From SKKY01 sp965228015 (lineage in GTDB: Bacteria > Bacillota > Peptococcia > Peptococcales > SKKY01): a DNA stretch of 64,000 bases. A model generated the notes under the pieces. That model saw only the letters and a program-made list of their open reading frames with translations. It made no database searches and was not told the DNA's origin. The translations under genes and the position numbers were made by a program. Of the stretch, positions 17,080 through 25,684 are shown piece after piece. Location: the NCBI GenBank assembly GCA_965228015.1, contig OZ245787.1, positions 496,001 through 560,000 on the forward strand, in the 5' to 3' direction. The stretch's first letter is position 1. Each line of letters starts with the position of its first letter.

Positions 17080-17907
17080 TCACGCTTCAAATGGAGTCAG
17101 CCCTCCATTGTATGAATGAGGTCGAATGTGGTTGTACCACACATAAACATATTTATTGATAGCTTCATCTAATTGTAGGTCGGTTTCAAATTTTTGGTGG
17201 TAAATAAACTCTGACTTAAGTGATTTATAAAATCTCTCCATTGGAGCGTTATTATATGGGCAACCTGTTTTACTCATGCTTTGCCTTATTCCTTGGCTTT
17301 TGCAGTACTCTACGAAAGCCCATGAGGTGAACTGTACCCCCTGATCTGAATGTAAGACTAACCCTTCATCTGGACTCTCTCTTTCGAGAGCTTTAGACAA
17401 GGCTTCTATTGCCAGATCTGAGTTGATCCATTTTGAGTTAACCGTTGCTATTGCTTCCCTTTTTGCTAAATCTATAATAATACAATTATAACGCATTTTA
17501 CCGTTTATTAATCTTATATAGGTGAAATCAGTACACCATACTTTATTTCTTTCTGTGACAGAGAAATTTTGATTAAGAATATTGGGAAATACTTTGTTCT
17601 TTTTACCTTTTCTTACAGTGATTGCATGCAGGTTTAATTCCTTGTTCATATACTTATGTGTTGTTGTCTTACTAATAAATATATTTTGCCTTGCAAGAAA
17701 AGCGACCATCCACCTATGGCCAATAATGCGTCCATTATTATAATAAATACTTTTTATGTTTTCTTGAACTTTAGCCTTTCCCTCACGATACGTGGATTTT
17801 CTGTTCTTTAAGTAATTGTAGTACATATTCGGAGAGAGGTTGAACTTGCGGCATAACCAGCGCAATCCAAACTCAAGTTTATAGGCATCAATGAACCAAT
17901 ATACCAC
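17080..17907 (-). CDS. IS3-family transposase OrfB, copy 2
   Basis: 275 residues from GTG 17907. Integrase core with VWCTDFTYI, LHSDQGVQF and the Glu of APMERFYKS (DDE intact). It lacks six residues (K-R-P-K-Y-V region) relative to copy 1, and ends four residues early because GAA GCG TGA replaces the CGA/CGT codon of the others. Activity uncertain. Confidence 0.85.
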   Translation of the reverse strand: MVYWFIDAYKLEFGLRWLCRKFNLSPNMYYNYLKNRKSTYREGKAKVQENIKSIYYNNGRIIGHRWMVAFLARQNIFISKTTTHKYMNKELNLHAITVRKGKKNKVFPNILNQNFSVTERNKVWCTDFTYIRLINGKMRYNCIIIDLAKREAIATVNSKWINSDLAIEALSKALERESPDEGLVLHSDQGVQFTSWAFVEYCKSQGIRQSMSKTGCPYNNAPMERFYKSLKSEFIYHQKFETDLQLDEAINKYVYVWYNHIRPHSYNGGLTPFEA

Positions 17908-17962
17908 TAATCGATTTCCTTTGCGAAGAATGCCGCTGCTTTTTTAGGAAGTCATTTTCCTT

Positions 17963-18190
17963 TTAAAGTTCCATAAGCTTCTTGTTAAGCGCTCTATATT
18001 CCTCTGGTGATATTGCATTTTCTTTATTTTGTGGTTTTGTGTAATGACATTCTTCGCTGTATTTTTTTATCCATCCGGACATTGTTGATTTTGATACACC
18101 GTAGGTTGCAAAAAGATCACCAAGGCTTTTGCCTTTTAGATATTCACGTACAACCTCCTTCTTGAATTCTAAATCGTAACGTTTGCTCAT
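17963..18190 (-). CDS. IS3-family transposase OrfA, copy 2
   Basis: 75 residues, identical to copy 1 OrfA, with the same early TAA after KKLMEL. Helix-turn-helix DNA-binding subunit for the inverted repeats. See copy 1 for the frameshift signal. Confidence 0.7.
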   Translation of the reverse strand: MSKRYDLEFKKEVVREYLKGKSLGDLFATYGVSKSTMSGWIKKYSEECHYTKPQNKENAISPEEYRALNKKLMEL

Positions 18191-18263
18191 TTTACAATCC
18201 TCCTAGTTCGGGTTTATTATATATTATCCGTACTAGGTGTTACAACAAGACTATACCATTACA

Positions 18264-18711
18264 ACTGAAGAGTTGCTGGAAGAAATCATTAAAGACTACA
18301 AGGTTTTTGATAAAACTCATAATTTCAAAGTAGATAGTGAAAGAAACCTTTCGATGTACGCTGACAGAAAATTAATAAAACAGGCAATAAGAATTTTTAT
18401 GGATAATGCTGTTAAATATACAGCTGAAGATGGTTCAGTTCTATTAAAATCATATGTCAGCAATAACAAGCTTTATTTTATTATTAAAGATAATGGAATT
18501 GGTATTTCTGAAAATGACTTACCTAAAATTTTTGACAGGTTTTACAGGGCAGATACTTCAAGGGATAAAAAATCCGGAGGTTCCGGGCTGGGTCTTGCAA
18601 TAGCTAAGATAATCCTTGACCTGCATGACGGAAAAATTAAAGTTTTCAGTAAAATTAATGAAGGAACTGAAATTCATAATCTTTGATATAAAAGAAACTA
18701 TAAGAAAATAA
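18264..18711 (+). pseudogene. Sensor histidine kinase, C-terminal catalytic part only
   Basis: The frame continues out of the IS end (TEELLEEIIKDYKVF...) and carries the HATPase domain: N-box FMDNAVKYTA, G1 box KDNGIGIS, F-box FDRFYRAD, G2 box GGSGLGLAIAKI. The sensor, HAMP and His phosphoacceptor regions are absent, removed together with IS copy 2. One further shift near 18672 changes the expected end F-I-I-F-D-I-K-E-T to H-N-L-stop. No promoter or start of its own. Confidence 0.85.
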
Positions 18712-18745
18712 AAGGAACAAGATTTTTAATAGATCTTGTTCCTTT
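18711..18745. terminator. Bidirectional hairpin terminator
   Basis: Perfect 13-base stem AAAGGAACAAGAT/ATCTTGTTCCTTT with a nine-base loop, followed by TTATTATTT on the plus strand and preceded by AAATAAAA, which reads as a T-run on the minus strand. It separates the convergent kinase fragment and CDGSH gene. Confidence 0.8.
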
Positions 18746-18751
18746 TATTAT

Positions 18752-19393
18752 TTATTTAATTTTTTTAAACTTCATCAATTTTTGTACATTTATGAGTGCC
18801 ATCGCAGAAGGGTCTGTTTTTGATAAAGCACACCTGCGTAATTCATATTGGGTATCTATTTGAGGTTTTGTGCCCTGATCATCCTTAAGCTCTATTCCTC
18901 CACCTACTTGCAGGGGACCATTTTTTTGAATAATAATTTCTTTATTTTCCTTAAATTTAGTGTATGTAATGCCATCCACAGTATAGCTTAACACTCCTGA
19001 AGGGCACTTGCGAATTGTTTCAATAACTTTTTCTACCGGAGCATTATCTGCCATTATCCATGGTTTTTTTCTAACATTAAACACTTCCGGAAGACCTTTG
19101 ACACAGGCAGCATTATGGGAACACACAGCTAAATTAAAATGAACTATAATATCTTTTCCATGATAGTCCTTCAACTTATCTTCAATCTTACGTTTTGGAT
19201 CTTTTATTTCATTCAGGCCTTCTTTAGCATGACTTCCATCACAATATGGTTTGTTTTTTAATTTTCCACAACGACATAATGCAGTTACTTCATTAAGAAG
19301 ATAAACTTCACCATCATCTCTTTTTATTTCATCAATATCAACAGTCAAAAATGGTGTGTGTTTAGTAAAAATAATTTTTGGTTCTTTACTCAA
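18752..19393 (-). pseudogene. CDGSH iron-sulfur / divergent 4Fe-4S protein with C-terminal frameshift
   Basis: Start ATG 19393. The first CDGSH motif is C-R-C-G-K-L-K-N-K-P-Y-C-D-G-S-H near residues 41-56. A Fer4_19-type region follows (HFNLAVCSHNAACV ... IRKCPSGVLSYT). In a second CDGSH motif an A-run one base short shifts the frame: the neighbouring frame reads S-K-N-R-P-F-C-D-G-T-H and stops at 18765. So the protein is probably intact except for its last cluster ligands. A redox or iron-sulfur transfer role is inferred. It lies directly downstream of the homocysteine cluster, overlapping UPF0280 by eight bases. Confidence 0.75.
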
Positions 19394-20136
19394 GTTGATA
19401 CCTCCTCTTTATTTTTAAGTTGCCAAAAGCACCAAACTTATCATATAAAATAAATAAACCGGAATTAACTTCTTCATATTTTTTTAAATTATTAATTTCA
19501 AAGTCAATATCTTCTACTTTTTTAATTTTATTACAAAAGGATGTTGCCAAAAGATCTGCCAATATAACATTTTCTGATACCACAGTTACTAAATCAGCTT
19601 TGCCAAAACTCAAGGAATAGCCAAAACTTCCTGATGATGAACAAATACCACATTCCTTTTTGTTAAGCTCTATTTCCAGATTAATTTTTTCTGAGAAGGG
19701 AGATTCTCCGGCAAAAATACCTATAGTTAGGTTTTCAAAACCATATACGTATATATCTCCACCATTTTCAATAATTATTTTAGGTACACCCCTGCTCTTT
19801 AAAAATCTACCGGCTATTTGAGAAAAGGCTCCTGCAACCCCTGCCATAAGGCCAACATCAGTCTTAAATGACAATTCAGACATTTCCTTTGCAAAAAAAG
19901 GAGCCTTATCCAATGATTTGTATGGAATTAATGAAGTTTTAAATTTCTGATGGACAGTTAAGTATTTTTTTAAATTTTCTCTTTGAATTCTAATATATCC
20001 TTCTAATTCATTTTTTAAACTTTCTGAATAACAACTTTTGGTTATACCAATCCAGAGGTCCGTCTCTTCAAGTACCAGCAAAAAAAGATTTTAAATTTTT
20101 CCCCATATCTTTTCTGTAAATTCTTTCCTGATGCAT
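19386..20136 (-). pseudogene. UPF0280 (COG2122, ApbE-like) protein with N-terminal frameshift
   Basis: ATG 20136 begins M-H-Q-E-R-I-Y-R-K, as in the family. A T-run of seven near 20090 puts the frame onto a TGA; six T would continue into L-V-L-E-E-T-D-L-W-I. The remaining 231 codons (19386-20081) are open and include GLMAGVAGAFSQIAG, ENGGDIYV and SSGSFGYSLSFGKAD. The COG2122 protein of Methanosarcina is needed for making homocysteine from sulfide, together with COG1900 and NIL-ferredoxin partners, which are the next two genes here. One lesion. Confidence 0.8.
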
Positions 20137-20138
20137 AA

Positions 20139-20546
20139 TTAAAAACCTATTTTTATTATGCCAATTGGACATGTAGCTTCACATAAACCACAAACAATAC
20201 ATTTTTCCGGATTATGAACTAATTCCCAAGTATCTCTATCCATTTCTAAAGCTCCCGGCAGGCATACTCCAGTACAGGCTCCACAAGAAATACATTCTTC
20301 CCGGTCAATATAAACTTGTTTTTCAAGATTCCTTACTTCAATTCCTGAATTTGTAAGATAGTCGAGACCTTCTTTTAGTTTATCCTGAGATGCCTCAACC
20401 TCCATCAAAAGCCTGCCTTCCTGACCTTCTGATATAGATGCTCTGATAATATTAATTTTCCAGTCATATCCTTTAACTAAATCATAGGTAAAAGCCTTAC
20501 AAGTTAAATCCGGAGGAAAATATAAAGTTAACCTGATATTTTTCAT
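20139..20546 (-). CDS. NIL domain plus 2[4Fe-4S] ferredoxin
   Basis: 135 residues. The NIL domain (about 1-75) binds small ligands such as methionine in other proteins. Two clusters follow: CISCGACTGVCLPGAL and CIVCGLCEATCPIG. It sits immediately after the DUF39 gene (no gap; AGGAGG inside the DUF39 end) and two bases before UPF0280. In methanogens this type of protein partners COG1900 in making homocysteine from aspartate semialdehyde and sulfide. Intact. Confidence 0.85.
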   Translation of the reverse strand: MKNIRLTLYFPPDLTCKAFTYDLVKGYDWKINIIRASISEGQEGRLLMEVEASQDKLKEGLDYLTNSGIEVRNLEKQVYIDREECISCGACTGVCLPGALEMDRDTWELVHNPEKCIVCGLCEATCPIGIIKIGF

Positions 20547-21706
20547 TTACTTTTCCTCCTTTAATTTCATAGGTTTTGTAGATGTATTTTTTCTTAGTTC
20601 AGCTGAAGGCTCTGTTAATAAAAATTCTCCTGTAGTTATTTGTTCTTTTAAAAGATTAGCTATCTCTCTTGCTTTCTTCATGTTTGAAAGAGGGGCTGTT
20701 CTGACTTTCCTGCCATTAATATTAATAAAACCTGACTTTAATTCTTTATAACTTACAAGTCCTATAGATTTTCTGCTTCTTTCTCCAACACCATAATCAA
20801 AAATATTTGTAAAAAGATCTTCATCTTTTACTGCAGTTCTTAAAAGAATTTCTTCATTTAAAATTGGAATGGGAATACCTACTCCAACAAATAAACTTAC
20901 TCCATATCCCTTATAGTAGGCTGCTTTAATATATTCTGGGCTCATTTCTTTAAGGTCTCCAATGAGAGTTAAGGTAGCTCCGGGGCTAGCGGGAACACCA
21001 TTTACTTTATCTTTTAATGTATTGTACTGAGTACCATTCCAGGCAACATAACCTTGAGTTCTCCCAATAAATGCTCTTGTTCCAATACCAATTGTTTTAA
21101 ATTCAGGATCATTCAAAAGGGGGCTTAACTCTCCAGAAGTTGAATAGGTAACATTATTTCCATTTGGTAAAAGTGTGCCCATGTATGTTTCCTTTTTTTC
21201 TTTTCAAAGATTAATAGCTGCCGCGTAATTTTGATATGCATTTCTCGGATTTAACATAATCGCTTCATTAATATCTTCAAGATTGATATATCCGGAGATA
21301 TCCTTTTTCGGATAACAGTCAGTTCCCGTTCCTGTTGCACGGAATCGAACTTCTTTTCCTTTTATTAAATCTTCAATAACATGGGCTCCCTCATAAATTT
21401 CATTACTTCTCTTATTCTCAGCTAGTTCAGTAGCACCAATATAAGCATCTACTGCGGCTATTCCTATATAAGCTGGTACATCATTTAACCATAGCTTATT
21501 AATTCTTATTGATAGATCAGAATGCCCAAAATTTAAAAATACTCCAGATGAACACATAGGACCAAAAGTCGCTGTAGCAACAACATCTACCATTTCTGCA
21601 GCTTTTTTGCACCTTCTTTTTCTACAATATCAATTATTTCTTCTGCTGTTACTACTACCGCTTTTCCAGATTTAATTTTTTCATTTATTTCTTTATAAGT
21701 TTTCAT
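20547..21706 (-). pseudogene. DUF39/COG1900 homocysteine biosynthesis protein, broken
   Basis: ATG 21706 begins M-K-T-Y-K-E-I-N-E-K-I. An A-run of six (seven needed) near 21608 shifts out of frame before MVDVVATATFGPMCSSG, where a conserved Cys lies. Then TGA at 21204-21206 (AAT CTT TGA AAA) interrupts an otherwise open frame that continues KEKKETYMGTLLPN. Other motifs: GTGTDCYP, GIGTRAFIGRTQGYVAW, FVGVGIPIP. The family converts aspartate semialdehyde and sulfide to homocysteine in anaerobes. First gene of the cluster, downstream of a strong promoter. Confidence 0.8.
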
Positions 21707-21743
21707 ATTGCACCGCCTGTTCTTCCGATTCGATAATAAACAA

Positions 21744-21776
21744 TTTTAGTATAACTATACTAAAACACCATGTCAA
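21744..21776 (-). promoter_or_regulatory. Strong promoter with palindromic operator for the homocysteine cluster
   Basis: Minus strand TTGACA (21771-21776), 17 bases, TATACT (21748-21753). The -10 region lies inside a perfect palindrome, 21744-21765, with 10-base arms TTTTAGTATA/TATACTAAAA and a two-base centre. Placement over the -10 box implies repression by a dimeric regulator. The regulator is not evident in the window. Confidence 0.8.
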
Positions 21777-21881
21777 GAATATATAAATAACCTATCTGTT
21801 ATAGTACAATTTTATATTTTTTTCTTTATATTTTTCTCATTATAGGTTAAAATAATTTTGTAGAAATCGGAGGTGTTAATC

Positions 21882-22257
21882 TTGGCTTCATCCAACACAT
21901 TGCATAAGTTAATGACTATAGCACTTGTTAGAAAGACTAAATATGGGCGGATATAATGTTATTGCTGCATCAAACTTCCCTGACCTGAACATTCCTGATA
22001 AAATAGGCAGACACAGTCCTGATGTTATTGCCAAAGATTTAGAAGGTACTTTTCACTTTAGTGAAGCAAAGGTTTATGAAAATCTTGATACAGAAAAAAC
22101 TCAGGAACAGTTTTATGATTTTCTCACTCATTCAAATAATAAAGGGAAAAAATCTCACCTACATATTATTGTCGAAAAAGAGCATGAAGAATATTTAAAT
22201 GATCTTTTGAAAAAATGGAGAATTTTAAGTAACAGAACTCATATTTGGACTTATTAA
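21882..22257 (+). pseudogene. Small unknown protein, possibly restriction-endonuclease-like, one frameshift
   Basis: TTG 21882 with GGAGGTG upstream starts L-A-S-S-N-T-L-H-K-L-M-T-I-A. One base extra or missing near 21922 leads into LLERLNMGGYNVIAA (open 21925-22257). The order D-V-I-A-K-D ... H-F-S-E-A-K-V-Y resembles a PD-(D/E)xK core, with SEAK as the last part, but this is only a pattern match. Length about 125 residues when repaired. Ends before a strong bidirectional terminator. Confidence 0.5.
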
Positions 22258-22272
22258 ATTAGATTTATATTC

Positions 22273-22306
22273 AAAAAAGGTCAGGGAAAAATCCCTGACC
22301 TTTTTT
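22273..22306. terminator. Bidirectional hairpin terminator
   Basis: AAAAAAGGTCAGGG and CCCTGACCTTTTTT pair perfectly around a short loop. It lies between the plus-strand unknown gene and the minus-strand SIMPL gene and has T-runs in both directions. Confidence 0.9.
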
Positions 22307-22323
22307 GTTTCTGCTTATTTAGA

Positions 22324-23023
22324 TTATTTTATAAAAAATTCTACTGAAACATTAACCCGGTAATCAAGTTCTCCTAGCATTACAGGAGTTGCTGCCATTG
22401 CTTTAGCATCACCCATTCCATAATTTGCCATTTCTCTGTAAATAGGTGCGCTATATTCCTTTACAACTACTACTGATTTAACTCCGTTAACACCCTGCCC
22501 TAAACTTGCAGTTGCTGATTCTGCCTGTATTTTTGCATCATTAACAGCAGATTCAATAACATCTCCAAGAAGATTTGCTTTTCCTTCATCAGATAATGTA
22601 AATGAAAGTCCGCTTACCCTCTCTGCTCCATTTGCCACGCTTCCATCGATAATCTTACTAATTAAATCAAGTTTTTTGTTTCAACCTGAATAATATTTTC
22701 TGCTCTGTATCCAAGATCTATTTCCCTTCCATTTTTCCATCTTGTATTTGGATAAAAATTTGCTCCTGCAGTTTTAATTTCATTTTCCTGCAATCCTGTT
22801 TCTTTTAAAAATGTAACTATTTTTTCAACTTTTTCTGCATTCTTTGTTTGTGCTGTTGCATCCTTTTCCTCTGTTGCAACAGTTATACTGATTTAAACTG
22901 TATCTGGAGCTGCTTTTGTACTTCCAGAGCCATTAACTGCAATATAAGGCTTTGACATAGGATCCGGTGATACCCCCTGACATCCTGCAGTAAACAAAAG
23001 TACTAATGATAATAACAAAAAAA
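22324..23023 (-). pseudogene. SIMPL-domain (DUF541) lipoprotein, broken
   Basis: The N-terminus survives as a lipoprotein signal (S-L-V-L-L-F-T-A-G-C-Q) just left of the ISL3 element; its start codon is lost at that junction. Then PYIAVNGSGS, an in-frame TAA near 22895 (A-P-D-T-V-stop-I-S-I-T-V), a frameshift near 22680, and the intact last 104 codons (ANGAERVSGLSFTLSDE to the end). DUF541 proteins are periplasmic or surface oligomers of unclear role. Three lesions. Confidence 0.75.
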
Positions 23024-24408
23024 GGTTCTACAATAAATGTTGGGGTGGTAAAAATCATTCTGACATTTTTTGCGAAAAAATACAGAGCATTGGGTAAATC
23101 CATATTAGAGAACACTCACTGTAATCTAAGGAGGAATTTACTTATGCTCTGTAATAACTATTATATTAAAAAATTAATTGGTTTTAAAGGGATAATTTTA
23201 GAACAATTAGAAACTTCTTCTGATTCAATGTCCTTTTCTTTTTCTCTGGAGATTAAAACTCACAATTACCCCAAATGCCATCAACAAACCAGTAAAGTTC
23301 ATGATTACAGAATTCAAATGATAAAAGATATTTCCATCTCAGGGAAGAAAACCTACCTTTACTATAAAAAAAGAAGGTACGTTTGTAATCACTGCAATAA
23401 AAAATTCTACAAAAAAATGATTTTCTCCCCCGCTATCAAAGAATGACCAGCAGGCTGATAAAATACATGATTACTCGAATGAAAAATGTTTACTCTGTAT
23501 CTGATATTGTCAAAGAGAATAATATTTCACCATCAACGGCTCTCAGGCTTTTTAGATTCATAAACTATTCCCTAACAAAATTGCCCGAAGTAATCTCTAT
23601 TGATGAATTTAAAGGTAATGCCGGGGGTAAAAAAGTACCAGTGCATATTAACTGATCCCCAAAACAAGAAGGTGCTTGATATTCTTCACGGAAGAGAACA
23701 ACACATTTTATCGGACTATTTCAGGAAATTCAATGACAGGGATAAAGTAAAATACTTCATTATGGATATGTGGCAACCTTACAAGGATATTGCTGAAACA
23801 TATTTTAAAAATGCAACTATCATTATCGATAAATTCCATTTCATTAGGCAGGTCACTTAGGCATTTGAAAGAATTAGGAAAGATGAGCAAAAGAAATTTG
23901 CCAAGGAAAGGCGAAGATATTTCAAAAGAAGTCGCTCCCTTCTCTTAAAAAGAATGAAGTATTTAACTCCTGAAGAAATTGACCAGGTAAATGTTATGCT
24001 TGCTACTTCTGAGAAACTGCAAAAAGCTTATATGTTAAAAGAAAAATTTTATAACTTTGTTGACAGCAGTGATTTAGAAAGTGCAAAAAAGAATTTGAAA
24101 GCCTGGTATATGTTTGTTATGTCCTGTGAGCTTGAAGAATTCGATAAATGCTCCAGAACCATTTTCAACTGGCAGAAATATATTCTTAATTCATTTACTT
24201 GTACTTATACTACGGATATACAGAAGGAGTTAACAACAAAATTAAGGTTTTAAAAAGAAATGCTTATGGTGTAAGAAATTTTTGGAGATTCAAAAACAGA
24301 ATAATGCACGTAATGAACTAAAAACAATTTAAAAAAGTACCGCATTTTTCAATGCGGTACTCATGGAATCTAATCTAATTGGGTTACCCCAACATTTGAC
24401 AAAGCACC
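23024..24408 (+). mobile_element. ISL3-family element, degenerate
   Basis: About 1.39 kb. The ends share A-A-A-T-G-T-T-G-G-G-G-T and start GGTxCT (left GGTTCTACAA at 23024; right, reversed, GGTGCTTTGTC ending at 24408), as in ISL3 inverted repeats. Flanks are A-runs, so an 8-base duplication cannot be proven. It sits between the SIMPL gene and the terminator of the tRNA cluster. A hairpin TACCGCATT/AATGCGGTA lies near its right end. Confidence 0.8.
23144..24321 (+). pseudogene. ISL3-family transposase, broken
   Basis: ATG 23144 with AAGGAGG at 23128. N-terminal zinc-finger-like cysteines (P-K-C-H and YVCNHCNKKFYK), then the DDE_Tnp_ISL3 core: VISIDEFKG, IMDMWQPYKD and, at the end, NNKIKVLKRNAYGVRNFWRF. 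Frameshifts near 23440, 23630 and 24215 and a TAG at about 23858 (V-T-TAG-A-F-E), where a Trp is usual, inactivate it. The element can therefore move only in trans. Confidence 0.85.
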
Positions 24409-24444
24409 AAAAACCTTGCTGACATTCAGCAAGGTTTTTGGTGC
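24404..24444 (-). terminator. tRNA-cluster terminator fused to the IS end
   Basis: A perfect 19-base stem (24404-24422 with 24426-24444) around a CAT loop. The core AACCTTGCTGA/TCAGCAAGGTT with its T-run is a normal terminator for the minus-strand tRNA operon. The outer bases GCACC come from the ISL3 end and pair with the acceptor end of tRNA-Leu, so the stem now includes the CCA of that tRNA. Confidence 0.75.
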
Positions 24445-24527
24445 CGGGGACCGGAATCGAACCGGTACGGGATTTAACTCCCGCAGGATTTTAAGTCCTG
24501 TGCGTCTGCCAGTTCCGCCACCCCGGC
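24439..24527 (-). tRNA. tRNA-Leu (anticodon UAA)
   Basis: Class II tRNA: acceptor GCCGGGG/CCCCGGC, anticodon loop CTTAAAA with TAA, long variable arm, T-loop TTCGATT, encoded CCA at 24439-24441. Last of six tRNAs in one minus-strand operon (Val-Asp-Phe-Gly-Cys-Leu). Confidence 0.95.
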
Positions 24528-24542
24528 AGGGAATAAAAATTA

Positions 24543-24616
24543 TGGAGGCGACACCCGGATTTGAACCGGGGGTGAAGGAGTTGCAGTCCTCTGCCTTACC
24601 ACTTGGCTATGTCGCC
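24543..24616 (-). tRNA. tRNA-Cys (anticodon GCA)
   Basis: Acceptor GGCGACA/TGTCGCC, anticodon loop CTGCAAC, T-arm CCCGG-TTCAAAT-CCGGG, encoded CCA. All stems pair. Confidence 0.95.
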
Positions 24617-24623
24617 ATCTCAT

Positions 24624-24698
24624 TGGAGCGGAAGACGAGATTTGAACTCGCGACCCTCGCCTTGGCAAGGCGATGCTCTACCACTGAGCCACTTCCGC
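24624..24698 (-). tRNA. tRNA-Gly (anticodon GCC)
   Basis: Acceptor GCGGAAG/CTTCCGC, anticodon loop TTGCCAA, T-arm GCGAG-TTCAAAT-CTCGT, encoded CCA. Stems pair normally. Confidence 0.95.
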
Positions 24699-24705
24699 AA
24701 AAAAA

Positions 24706-24781
<76 letters not shown>

Positions 24782-24787
24782 AAAACT

Positions 24788-24863
24788 TGGCGGAGTTGAC
24801 GGGAATCGAACTCGCGATCTTCGGCATGACAGGCCGACGTGATAACCGCTACACTACAGCTCC
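24788..24863 (-). tRNA. tRNA-Asp (anticodon GUC), with two stem mismatches
   Basis: Anticodon loop CTGTCAT with GTC and a perfect anticodon stem. The acceptor stem GGAGCTG/CAACTCC has a C-A mismatch at the fifth pair, and the T-stem GCGAG/CCCGT has an A-C mismatch at the fourth pair. Both would be repaired by A to G. Encoded GCCA end present. It may be a weakened or decaying gene. Confidence 0.9.
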
Positions 24864-24867
24864 TTGT

Positions 24868-24943
24868 TGGTGGGCGATGACGGGATCGAACCGCCGACAT
24901 CTTGCTTGTAAGGCAAGCGCTCTCCCAGCTGAGCTAATCGCCC
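24868..24943 (-). tRNA. tRNA-Val (anticodon UAC)
   Basis: Acceptor GGGCGAT/ATCGCCC, anticodon loop CTTACAA, T-arm GGCGG-TTCGATC-CCGTC, encoded CCA. First tRNA after the promoter at 24964-24992. Confidence 0.95.
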
Positions 24944-24963
24944 ATGATTTACTGACAAAAGTT

Positions 24964-24992
24964 ATTATATCTCAACTCAAAATATATGTCAA
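24964..24992 (-). promoter_or_regulatory. Consensus promoter of the tRNA operon
   Basis: Minus strand TTGACA (24987-24992), exactly 17 bases, TATAAT (24964-24969): a perfect sigma-A consensus, 21 bases upstream of tRNA-Val. Confidence 0.95.
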
Positions 24993-25010
24993 AGAAAATT
25001 TTTACAAAAT

Positions 25011-25060
25011 AAAACAGGACTCTTGAAAACCATTGCCGGTTCCATACAGAGCCCCGTTTT
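25011..25060 (-). terminator. Terminator after the Nudix gene
   Basis: AAAACAGGACTCT and AGAGCCCCGTTTT pair with G-T tolerance. On the minus strand the stem is followed by TTTTATTTTG. Thirteen bases beyond the Nudix stop. Confidence 0.7.
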
Positions 25061-25073
25061 TTATTTTTTCTTA

Positions 25074-25508
25074 CTAAACTAACTCTGCCTTTCTTTCAGA
25101 AGATTCTTTATACTTATTATAGACATATTTTAGTAATGACTGGTCCTGACTGTAGGTTATCATTTCCAGTGCATCGTTAAAATTATAAAAACCACCGTCA
25201 GTAAAGCCCTCCATCTTATTAATAAAAACCTCTGGTTTTTCCGCTTCCATAACAAACCAATTGATTCTATTACATACAGGCTTTCTTCTTGTGGTTGAAT
25301 AAAATTCATAGCTGGTTTCACCAACTAGAGAAACAATTTCAGCTTTAACTCCGGACTCGTATCTTACTCTGGCTGTAGCTACTTCATTTGGTGTTCTTTC
25401 ATTTTTTATTACTCCCTTTGGAAAACTCCATTCTCCCTTCTCGTTTTTTAAAATTAAAACATTATCTTCCCAAAAAACTACCCCTCCTGAACAATTTCTA
25501 ATTAACAT
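25074..25508 (-). CDS. Nudix-fold protein with degenerate Nudix box
   Basis: 144 residues. The fold is recognisable (GGVVFWEDNVLILKNEKGEW, then FPKGVIKNERTPNEVA) but the catalytic box GX5EX7REUXEEXGU is altered: the first Glu is Arg (N-E-R-T-P) and R-E-x-x-E-E is A-R-V-R-Y-E. Metal-binding glutamates are therefore mostly missing and hydrolase activity is doubtful; a binding or regulatory role is possible. I recall similar boxes in relatives from Clostridia, so this may be ancestral and not decay. Monocistronic, divergent from the UPF0182 gene. Confidence 0.75.
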   Translation of the reverse strand: MLIRNCSGGVVFWEDNVLILKNEKGEWSFPKGVIKNERTPNEVATARVRYESGVKAEIVSLVGETSYEFYSTTRRKPVCNRINWFVMEAEKPEVFINKMEGFTDGGFYNFNDALEMITYSQDQSLLKYVYNKYKESSERKAELV

Positions 25509-25684
25509 TTTAATCTGCCTCCCTTATATAAATTATTTAACGCACAATTTATTTCCTATTTATAACCTGATTGTTTTAATTTTAAACATTCTTTTTTCAG
25601 AAAATTTGATTTTTTATAATTCGTTCACATTATTAATGTATAATTAGATTCAAAAGATTATTTAAATATATTTATGGAGGAATT

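Larger units (their letters stand above)
17028..18263 (-). mobile_element. IS3-family (IS150-like) element, copy 2
   Basis: 1236 bases, nearly identical to copies 1 and 3, with the 18-base orfB deletion shared with copy 3. The left end reads TATAATGG instead of TGTAATGG. The flanks are AAC on the left and ACT on the right, so no exact target duplication is seen. The left flank is the end of the response regulator gene and the right flank is the middle of a histidine kinase, so kinase sequence is missing. Confidence 0.9.
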
